This document shows positions 58,229-64,000 of a stretch of DNA of 64,000 nt, piece after piece. Both the position numbers and the translations under genes were made by a program. The DNA lies in NCBI RefSeq assembly GCF_034661235.1, contig NZ_CP141059.1, positions 3,037,501 to 3,101,500 on the forward strand, read 5' to 3'. The notes under the pieces are model-generated. The model had not been told where the DNA came from, made no database searches, and saw only the letters and a program-made list of their open reading frames with translations. The first letter of the stretch is position 1. Each line of letters begins with the position of its first letter. The stretch comes from Nocardioides bizhenqiangii. GTDB taxonomy: Bacteria; Actinomycetota; Actinomycetes; Propionibacteriales; Nocardioidaceae.

Positions 58229-59119
58229 ATGCAGACGCCGAGGCTAGTGGACGCGGGCGGGCTCACCCTGGCCTACGAGACGTTCGGGTCCCCCGACGCC
58301 CCGCCGCTGGTGCTGGTCGTGGGCGTGGCCACCCAGATGCTGGGCTGGCCCGACGGGTTCTGCCAGGCGCTCGCCGACGATGGCTTCCACGTCATCCGGT
58401 TCGACAACCGCGACATCGGACTGTCCACCCACCTCGACGACGCCGGCGTCCCCGACCTGATGGCGATCCTGAGCGGCGAGTCGACCGCGGCGCCGTACAC
58501 CCTGGCCGACATGGCCGACGACACCGCGAGCCTCCTCGACGCACTGGGGCTCGAGCGGGTGCACCTGGTCGGGTGGTCGATGGGCGGGATGATCGCCCAG
58601 GAGGTCGCCCTCCGCCACGGCGCTCGCGTGGTCAGCCTGACGTCGATCTCGTCCACGCCCGCGGCCCACATCGGCAAGCCGACGCCGGAGGCATCGGCGA
58701 CGTTGATGTGGCCGGCACCCAAGAGCGAGGAGGAGGCCGCCGCCCTCATGGTCAACGCCTACCGCGTCCTCGGCTCGCCGGCCTACCCGCACGACGAGGA
58801 GTGGCTCCGCGAGGTCGGCGCGGAGTCGTTCCGGCGCAGCAACAAGTCCGCCGGCAAGGTCCGCCAGTTCGCGGCGATCCTCGTGTCGCCCGACCGGCGG
58901 CCGGGTCTGGCTGAGCTCACCGTGCCCACGCTGGTCCTCCACGGCGAGGAGGACCCGCTGATCCAGGTCGACGGCGGTCACGAGACCGCGGCCGCGGTGC
59001 CCGGTGCCCGGCTCGTTACCTGGCCCGGGATGGGTCACGACCTGCCCAGGGAGCTCTGGCCGACCCTGATCGGCGAGATCGTCGAGCACGCCCGACGGTC
59101 CCCCAAGGAGGAGTCGTGA
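58229..59119 (+). CDS. Alpha/beta hydrolase
   Basis: 296 residues. LVGWSMGGMIAQEVALRHG is the nucleophile elbow (Ser in GWSMG), VLHGEEDPLIQVDGG the acid, and WPGMGHDLPRELWP the His. FRFDNRDIGLSTH-type sequence (IRFDNRDIGLS) places it with esterases such as the DapE-unrelated haloperoxidase-like group. Its TGA overlaps the thioesterase GTG. Both products act on an unknown ester or thioester. Confidence 0.88.
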   Translation: MQTPRLVDAGGLTLAYETFGSPDAPPLVLVVGVATQMLGWPDGFCQALADDGFHVIRFDNRDIGLSTHLDDAGVPDLMAILSGESTAAPYTLADMADDTASLLDALGLERVHLVGWSMGGMIAQEVALRHGARVVSLTSISSTPAAHIGKPTPEASATLMWPAPKSEEEAAALMVNAYRVLGSPAYPHDEEWLREVGAESFRRSNKSAGKVRQFAAILVSPDRRPGLAELTVPTLVLHGEEDPLIQVDGGHETAAAVPGARLVTWPGMGHDLPRELWPTLIGEIVEHARRSPKEES

Positions 59120-59571
59120 AGACACCCGAGGAGCTCACCCGCGAGCAGCACGCCGTCATCCCGATCCTGGCGGCGATGGGCACCCGCGTGATCGAGGCCG
59201 GCGACGGCAGGGGCACTGTGGAGCTCCCGGCCGAGCCCAACGTCAATCACTTCGGCGCGCTCTACGCCGGCTCTCTCTTCACGGTGGCCGAGGTGCTCGG
59301 CGGCCTCATCCCGGGGACCACCTTCGACTTCGAGGGTGAGCTCGCCGGGTTCGTACCGCTGGTGAAGTCGGTGGAGATCCGGTTCCTGCGCCCGGCGCTC
59401 GGCACCGTGCAGGCGCGGGCCGAGCTGGCACCCGAGGACCGTGAGCGGATCCCGCGCGAGGCGCTCGCGAACGGGAAGTCCGAGTTCGTCCTCGAGGCAG
59501 AGGTCGTCGACGCGGCAGGCACCGTGGTGGCTGCGACCCGCGGCGTCTACCAGGTCCGCCGCTTCGGCTAG
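59116..59571 (+). CDS. Hotdog thioesterase (PaaI/YiiD-like)
   Basis: 151 residues, one hotdog domain: VNHFGALYAGSLFTVAEVLG with the family Asn/His and helix Glu, and VPLVKSVEIRFLRPALGTVQ. GTG 59116 overlaps the hydrolase stop (GTGA), so both are translated together. Acyl-CoA hydrolysis is expected; the substrate is unknown. Confidence 0.87.
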   Translation: MKTPEELTREQHAVIPILAAMGTRVIEAGDGRGTVELPAEPNVNHFGALYAGSLFTVAEVLGGLIPGTTFDFEGELAGFVPLVKSVEIRFLRPALGTVQARAELAPEDRERIPREALANGKSEFVLEAEVVDAAGTVVAATRGVYQVRRFG

Positions 59572-59581
59572 GCCACGCCGA

Positions 59582-60214
59582 CTAGGGCCGGCCGAGCTGT
59601 CCCAGGCCGTCCCACATCAACGCCATTCCGGCGTCGAGGACCGCTTCCCTGGAGATCCGCGTCCGGCCGCTCCACCAGTGCACCGACTGTGTCAGGGCGC
59701 CCATCAGCATCTGGACGACGAGGTCCAGGTGCACGTCGTCAGACGTCAGGCCCAGCCGCTCGACGTCCGGGGTGAGCAGGTCGACGACCTGGGCCGACCG
59801 CTCGGCCCATGCCTGCTGCCAGGCGGCCTCGGCCACCGCGTCACCGTGCGTCGTGTTGACGTTGAGCAGTCGCCAGGCCATCGGGTGGTCCTCGGCGAAC
59901 GCGAGCACGGCGTCCATCGTCGACCGCATCCGCTCCCGGGGCGATCCCTCGGACACGATCCTGCTCTCGAGGTGCCCGAGGAAGAGGGCGCCCTGCTCGA
60001 CGAGGACGGCGACGTAGAGGTCCTTCTTGGACGCGAAGTGGTCGTAGACCACGGCCCGGGTGACGCCGCTGGCGTCCGCGATGTCGGCCATGCTCGCCGC
60101 GGTGTAGCCGGTCCGGGCGAACACCCGCAGGCCACCCTCGACAACCAGCGCACGGCGGGCGGGTGCCCGCAACCGCCGGCGAGGTCCCGTGTCCGGGCTG
60201 GTGGAGGTGGCCAC
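59582..60214 (-). CDS. TetR-family regulator
   Basis: 210 residues. N-terminal helix-turn-helix: GLRVFARTGYTAASMADIAD, ASGVTRAVVYDHFASKKDLY. The rest is an all-helical ligand domain with WRLLNVNTTHGDAVAEAAWQ. GTG 60214. Convergent with the thioesterase (10 bp). It may bind the TGACAGT palindrome at 58.2 kb. Confidence 0.9.
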   Translation of the reverse strand: MATSTSPDTGPRRRLRAPARRALVVEGGLRVFARTGYTAASMADIADASGVTRAVVYDHFASKKDLYVAVLVEQGALFLGHLESRIVSEGSPRERMRSTMDAVLAFAEDHPMAWRLLNVNTTHGDAVAEAAWQQAWAERSAQVVDLLTPDVERLGLTSDDVHLDLVVQMLMGALTQSVHWWSGRTRISREAVLDAGMALMWDGLGQLGRP

Positions 60215-60250
60215 GCCTGCATGCTAGCCAGCAAGCGACACTGGCGTCGG

Positions 60251-60886
60251 TTACCGGCCGGGTCGAGCCAGGAAGGTGCGGGCGAGGGTGTCGGTGAGCC
60301 AGTCCTCGAAGCGGTCCCGGCTCCAGCCAGCGCGCACCATCGACAGGTACGTCGCACTGCTCCCGTACATCAGCAGGATGTCGGTCGCGTCGTCGAGACT
60401 CAGCCCGGGTCGCAGAGCGAACCGCTCGGCGACGGTCGCCAGCATGTCCCGGTAGCCGTCCCGCCGCAGTCGTTCGCTGTTCTTCACCACTGCGGCCGCC
60501 TCGGGCTCGTGCAGCGCGGCTCGCGCCACCTCGTCCGTCGTCGCCACCCGCTCGAGGATCGCGGTGTTGCCGGCAACGAGCGCGCGTAGCGCAGCCCGGC
60601 CGGATCGCGCGGTGGCGATCTCGCGGAAGGGCGTCTGCTCGGGCGGGACAAGCCGTTCGGGCCCGAGGACCGCATAGTCGAAGCAGGCCTGGAGCAGCTC
60701 GGGCTTGGTGTGGAAGACGAAGTAGACCGTCTGCACGGCAACCCCGGCGCGGGCTGCGATGTCGGCCATCCTGGCGCCGACGTAGCCCGCCTCGGCGAAC
60801 ACCTCGATCGCGGCGCGGAGCATCCGCTCCCGCGTCGCTGCGGCCTTCTCCCGGCGAGTTGCCCCGACTCTCTTGACAGCGCTCAT
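60251..60886 (-). CDS. TetR-family regulator
   Basis: 211 residues. Helix-turn-helix: AIEVFAEAGYVGARMADIAA, RAGVAVQTVYFVFHTKPELL. ATG 60886 is chosen; GTG 60916 would start inside the duplicated palindrome. It is divergent from the hemerythrin gene and probably controls it and itself. Confidence 0.9.
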   Translation of the reverse strand: MSAVKRVGATRREKAAATRERMLRAAIEVFAEAGYVGARMADIAARAGVAVQTVYFVFHTKPELLQACFDYAVLGPERLVPPEQTPFREIATARSGRAALRALVAGNTAILERVATTDEVARAALHEPEAAAVVKNSERLRRDGYRDMLATVAERFALRPGLSLDDATDILLMYGSSATYLSMVRAGWSRDRFEDWLTDTLARTFLARPGR

Positions 60887-60912
60887 CCCGAGGAGCAGAT
60901 TATCAGAGTCGT

Positions 60913-60935
60913 TCACTAGTGATGGTCACTAGTGA
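60913..60935. promoter_or_regulatory. Two TCACTAGTGA palindromes, 13 bp apart
   Basis: The 10-bp perfect palindrome TCACTAGTGA occurs at 60913-60922 and again at 60926-60935, with ATG-like TGG-free spacing of 3 bp (TGG replaced by TGG context atggtc). The start-to-start distance is 13 bp. Lying between the TetR and hemerythrin genes, it is a likely operator for two TetR dimers. Confidence 0.68.
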
Positions 60936-60959
60936 GATCATCTACTAGGTAGAAGCTCG

Positions 60960-61622
60960 ATGGCCGCCATCGACCCCACCTCGGCCGCGCACCCCGCTCT
61001 CTGGGACATGGCCTTGATCCACCGCATCTTTCGCACCGGCTTCGCCGAGCTCGCCCGGCTCGTCCCCACCATCCCTCCCGCCGACGCCGCCCGGGTCCGC
61101 GCAGCCGCCGCACACCTGGACTTCATGCTCGTCGGCCTGCGCGCGCACCACACGACGGAGGACGAGCATGTCTGGCCGGCACTCGCGGCCCGGGCGCAGC
61201 CGTCGGCCGAGCTCGTCGACCGGATGGAGGCCCAGCACCACGGCATCCATGACGGCATCGAGGACGTCCAGCGTCGCAGCGCCGCATGGCTCGATCGGCC
61301 CACGGGTGAGGCGGCCGCCGCGCTCTCGAAGGCGATCACCGACATGCTGCGTCAGCTCGAGGAGCACCTGGACGAGGAGGAGCGCGACGTCGTACCTCTG
61401 CTCGCCCAGCACATCAGCGTCGAGGAGTGGACGAAGGCCGGCCAGTCGGCATTCGCCAAGTTCACGCCTGCGCAGCGCTTCACCGCCACCGGGCAGATGC
61501 TGGAGGTGGCGACCCCTGCCGAGGCGGCGGCGATGATGGCGGGACTGCCGGCGCCGGTCAAGGTCCTGTGGGCACTGGTCGGCAGGCGTCGCTACCGGCG
61601 ATACGTCGCAGCCTTCCGATGA
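60960..61622 (+). CDS. Hemerythrin-like domain protein
   Basis: 220 residues. Four-helix His/Glu pattern: MALIHRIFRTGF, RAHHTTEDEHVWPAL, MEAQHHGIHDGIEDV and QLEEHLDEEERDVVPLL give the diiron ligands. Such proteins bind O2, NO or sense redox state. ATG 60960 lies 25 bp after the double palindrome. The stop overlaps a small membrane protein (ATGA). Confidence 0.9.
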   Translation: MAAIDPTSAAHPALWDMALIHRIFRTGFAELARLVPTIPPADAARVRAAAAHLDFMLVGLRAHHTTEDEHVWPALAARAQPSAELVDRMEAQHHGIHDGIEDVQRRSAAWLDRPTGEAAAALSKAITDMLRQLEEHLDEEERDVVPLLAQHISVEEWTKAGQSAFAKFTPAQRFTATGQMLEVATPAEAAAMMAGLPAPVKVLWALVGRRRYRRYVAAFR

Positions 61623-61996
61623 CCCGGAGCGCCGGCGTGCTCGCGGTGCTCCTCGGCCTGGGGTTCGGCATCCCCGGCGCGATCGGCGTCCGCCACTTCG
61701 CCCAGCACCACGAGGTCTGGCAGTCCCTCGGCTTCCCGACGTACGGAGCGGGGCCGTTCGAGCGCGCGGGCATCCCGACCACGGTGCCGTTGCTGCTCGG
61801 CTTCGTCGTCGTGTGCGCTGCCGAGGTCGGTCTCGGCGTCCTGCTCCTGGCGGACTGGCACCCCGCACTGTGGCTGTCGCTCGCGATCCTGCCGTTCGAG
61901 CTCGCCTACTGGACCGGTTTCGCGCTCCCCTTCGGGTTCGTCCTGGGACTGGCGCGGGTGGCGCTGACCGTCCCAGTGCTGCTGCGGGGCTCGTAG
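61619..61996 (+). CDS. Small membrane protein, four helices
   Basis: 125 residues with about four hydrophobic segments (AGVLAVLLGLGFGIPGAIGV, TVPLLLGFVVVCAAEVGLGV, WLSLAILPFELAYWTGFAL, FGFVLGLARVALTVPVLL). No signature recognised. Translationally coupled to the hemerythrin gene (ATGA), which suggests a joint role. Confidence 0.75.
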   Translation: MTRSAGVLAVLLGLGFGIPGAIGVRHFAQHHEVWQSLGFPTYGAGPFERAGIPTTVPLLLGFVVVCAAEVGLGVLLLADWHPALWLSLAILPFELAYWTGFALPFGFVLGLARVALTVPVLLRGS

Positions 61997-62001
61997 GACC
62001 G

Positions 62002-62634
62002 CTACGCGTGCTCGCTGCCGAGCAGCGGCACGAGGTACGTCGTCGCGAAGCCGCGCGTCGCCGCGTCGTCGTGCATCGGGATCTCCCCCTCCGGCGCCAA
62101 CACCAGGCTGAGCGCGAGCCGGGCCTGGATCTCGGCGACGATGTCGGCCTCCACCGACAGGTAACGGCCCTCGGCCTGGATCTCACGGATCCAGCTCGCG
62201 ATGTAGTCGCGGACCAGCACCATGATCTGGTCGGCAAGCTCGCCGGGAGGCACCGTCTCGCCGTCGTAGTCGCTGTCGCCGCGCAGCAACCGGACCAGGA
62301 GCGGCCGGTCGGCGACGGCGTGCGCGAACGCCGTGAAGCCCGCCGCGGCCTGTCCTTCGACCGTCGACTGCTCCTTGATCGCCCGGTCCACCTCGGCGAC
62401 CACCTTGACCGCTTCCCGCAGCAGCATCGCCCGCACCAGTTGCACCTTGCGGGGGAAGCGACGATAGACGGTGGCGACGCCCAGGCCCGCGGTCTCGGCG
62501 ATCTGGTTCATCGTCGTCCGGCGGACCCCGCCCTGCGACAGGGCGCGATAGGCAGCTTCGAGGATTCGCACCGTGGTCGCGTCCGCGGAGTCGCCGGCAG
62601 CGGCACTCTCGTCGCCAACGTAGACCAGGTCCAT
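62002..62634 (-). CDS. TetR-family regulator
   Basis: 210 residues. Helix-turn-helix: ILEAAYRALSQGGVRRTTMN, QIAETAGLGVATVYRRFPRK. The C-terminal domain (IQAEGRYLSVEADIVAEIQA) is helical. Divergent from the aldehyde dehydrogenase, whose operator region it likely binds. ATG 62634. Confidence 0.9.
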   Translation of the reverse strand: MDLVYVGDESAAAGDSADATTVRILEAAYRALSQGGVRRTTMNQIAETAGLGVATVYRRFPRKVQLVRAMLLREAVKVVAEVDRAIKEQSTVEGQAAAGFTAFAHAVADRPLLVRLLRGDSDYDGETVPPGELADQIMVLVRDYIASWIREIQAEGRYLSVEADIVAEIQARLALSLVLAPEGEIPMHDDAATRGFATTYLVPLLGSEHA

Positions 62635-62663
62635 GTCACAGACCCTAGCCTTGCGCGGGGCCT

Positions 62664-62694
62664 GGTGATAGATTCCTGAGCACTTTCTATCACC
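62664..62694. promoter_or_regulatory. Inverted repeat between TetR and aldehyde dehydrogenase
   Basis: GGTGATAGA (62664-62672) and TCTATCACC (62686-62694) are perfect 9-bp inverted repeats with 13 bp between. The second arm ends 18 bp before the dehydrogenase GTG, and the first is 29 bp from the TetR ATG. Likely operator of the divergent TetR. Confidence 0.68.
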
Positions 62695-62712
62695 TCACCG
62701 TGGAGGTCCTCT

Positions 62713-64000
62713 GTGTCTGCAGCCGCCGAGCAGCTGGTCACCCGGCTCCGTACGACGTTCGAGTCCGGGCGGACCCGCGACCTGGACTGGCGCCGCGACC
62801 AGCTCCGCGCGCTGTCGCGGATGCTCACGGACAACGAGGACGCGTTCCTCGGCGCGCTCGCCGACGACCTGGGCAAGCCCCGGTTCGAGGCCTGGGCCGG
62901 CGACCTCGCGGCGTCCGCGAGCGAGGCCGACCACCTGCGCAAGCACCTGGGCAACTGGGCGAAGGAGTCGTCGGCGCGACTGCCGTTGGCCTTCCGGCCC
63001 GGCCGGGCGAGCGTGCAGCACCAGCCCCGAGGCGTCGTACTCGTCGTCGCACCGTGGAACTACCCGGTCTACCTGCTGGCGATGCCGCTCGCCGCCGCTC
63101 TGGCCGCCGGCAACGCCGTCGTGTGCAAGCCGTCGGAGCTGGCGCCGGCGACGTCGGCCCTCCTCAGCCGGCTCGCCGGCGACTACCTCGACCCGGATGC
63201 GATCGCGTTCGTCGAGGGTGGAGTCGAGGAGACGACCGCCCTGCTGGAGCAGCGGTTCGACCACATCCTCTACACCGGCAACGGCGCAGTCGGCCGGATC
63301 GTCGCCGAGGCCGCCGCCCGCCACCTGACGCCGACCACACTGGAGCTCGGCGGCAAGAGTCCGGCCATCGTCGACAAGGACGCCAACCTCAAGCAGGCCG
63401 CCAGCCGGATCGCGTTCGCCAAGTGGTCCAACGCAGGTCAGACCTGCATCGCCGCCGACCACGCCTGGGTCCACCACGAGGTGCACGACGAGTTCGTCGA
63501 CCGGCTGGCCACCGAGGTCCGCGAGCGGTACGGCGACGACCCGCGGCAGAGCCCCGACTTCGGGCGGATCGTCAACGAGCGGCACGCCGCTCGGGTCGCC
63601 GGACTGCTCGACGGCGGCGGCTACGACGAAATGCCGGTCGGCGGCACGGTCGACATCGAGGCGCGGTACGTCGCACCGACCGTGCTCACCGGGGTCAAGC
63701 CCGACGCGGCCGTGATGGGCGAGGAGATCTTCGGACCCGTGCTCCCGGTCCTCGGGTTCGACGACATCAGCGAGCCGATCACGCACATCAACCGCGGCGA
63801 CCACCCGCTGGCGCTCTACGTCTTCTCGAAGACGAACGCCGACCGGGTGCTGGCCGAGACGACGTCGGGCGGTGCGTGCGTGAACGACACGATGCTGCAG
63901 GTCTTCCCGCCCAGCCTGCCGTTCGGTGGTGTCGGCGCGAGCGGCTACGGCGCCTACCACGGCAAGTGGGGCTTCGAGACGTTCAGCCATCGCCGCGCGG
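62713..64000 (+). CDS. Aldehyde dehydrogenase, class 3 type (3' truncated)
   Basis: 429 residues visible. VVLVVAPWNYPVYLLAMPLA, GNAVVCKPSELAPATSAL, TLELGGKSPAIVDKDANL with the general-base Glu, SNAGQTCIAADHAWVHHEV with the catalytic Cys, and GEEIFGPVLPVLGFDD. SLPFGGVGASGYGAYHGKWG and the end of the domain match the coniferyl/fatty aldehyde dehydrogenase group (length about 460). GTG 62713 has TGGAGGTCC upstream. The frame leaves the window before its stop. Confidence 0.92.
   Translation, partial: MSAAAEQLVTRLRTTFESGRTRDLDWRRDQLRALSRMLTDNEDAFLGALADDLGKPRFEAWAGDLAASASEADHLRKHLGNWAKESSARLPLAFRPGRASVQHQPRGVVLVVAPWNYPVYLLAMPLAAALAAGNAVVCKPSELAPATSALLSRLAGDYLDPDAIAFVEGGVEETTALLEQRFDHILYTGNGAVGRIVAEAAARHLTPTTLELGGKSPAIVDKDANLKQAASRIAFAKWSNAGQTCIAADHAWVHHEVHDEFVDRLATEVRERYGDDPRQSPDFGRIVNERHAARVAGLLDGGGYDEMPVGGTVDIEARYVAPTVLTGVKPDAAVMGEEIFGPVLPVLGFDDISEPITHINRGDHPLALYVFSKTNADRVLAETTSGGACVNDTMLQVFPPSLPFGGVGASGYGAYHGKWGFETFSHRRA

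Noticed and set aside
1..64000. tRNA, rRNA, riboswitch, prophage or insertion-sequence genes
   Set aside because: No T-loop/anticodon patterns, transposase, integrase or phage structural motifs were seen in reading both strands; a covariance-model scan would be needed to be certain about small RNAs.

Overview
The window is high-GC actinobacterial chromosome with tightly packed genes, many GTG starts and frequent 4-nt ATGA/GTGA overlaps. The gene content points to the Nocardioides / Propionibacteriales group: WhiB1, a PdtaS-type histidine kinase, the SigR-RsrA thiol-stress pair, ribosomal protein bL37, ergothioneine genes and an F420-type oxidoreductase. Genus is inferred from gene content only. 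No rRNA, tRNA, CRISPR array, prophage or complete insertion sequence was seen.

Layout. 1-2.4 kb: end of an unknown gene, an anti-sigma factor, a SigB/SigF-type sigma factor, a small membrane protein and whiB1 with a CRP-like site upstream. 2.4-9.3 kb: pdtaS, DUF2785, a ThDP enzyme, a FlK-like thioesterase, bL37, an AraC regulator, DUF4242 and an SDR. 9.35-10.66 kb: an AbiEi/DUF559 nuclease-like gene bracketed by two mirror-symmetric 22-bp repeat arrays. 10.7-13.7 kb: rsrA-sigR with a canonical SigR promoter, a hydrolase, an SRAP abasic-site protein and DoxX. 13.7-16.5 kb: a translationally coupled operon of a leader ORF, a membrane protein, a GshB-type glutathione synthetase and a glutamate-cysteine ligase. 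16.5-24.2 kb: a 992-residue AAA/TPR protein, then aroA, rsgA, hisN, a CBS protein and an FKBP. The order whiB1-pdtaS ... rsrA-sigR ... SRAP ... aroA-rsgA resembles the Rv3219-Rv3228 block of Mycobacterium tuberculosis, with insertions.

24-36 kb holds ordinary metabolic and regulatory genes: a flavin oxidase with a divergent LuxR regulator, DUF445, two tandem secreted metalloproteases, a sugar kinase plus class II aldolase, an aldo/keto reductase and MmcQ/SnoaL/VOC proteins. 36.1-39.3 kb has a large hairpin element, a DUF4396 membrane protein behind a CsoR-like operator, and the ergothioneine genes egtB-egtD. 39.4-44.5 kb has an acyltransferase, a SNF2 helicase, LysE, a third mirror array, and bacterioferritin plus its ferredoxin behind a double iron box. 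44.6-48.3 kb has an HSD-like SDR, an LLM oxidoreductase and a FadH-like enzyme; the last two diverge from a perfect KstR-type palindrome, suggesting steroid or isoprenoid catabolism.

48.3-64 kb has a LAS-type lipoprotein peptidase, a proline-repeat membrane protein, a PLP decarboxylase, a second hairpin element, an arsenic-type cluster (MFS, Cys-tailed flavoprotein, ArsR), chromate transporter chrA, and a set of SDR, hydrolase, thioesterase, hemerythrin and aldehyde dehydrogenase genes with three TetR regulators and three palindromic operators. Redox and thiol biology recur: SigR-RsrA, a predicted glutathione route, ergothioneine and iron storage.
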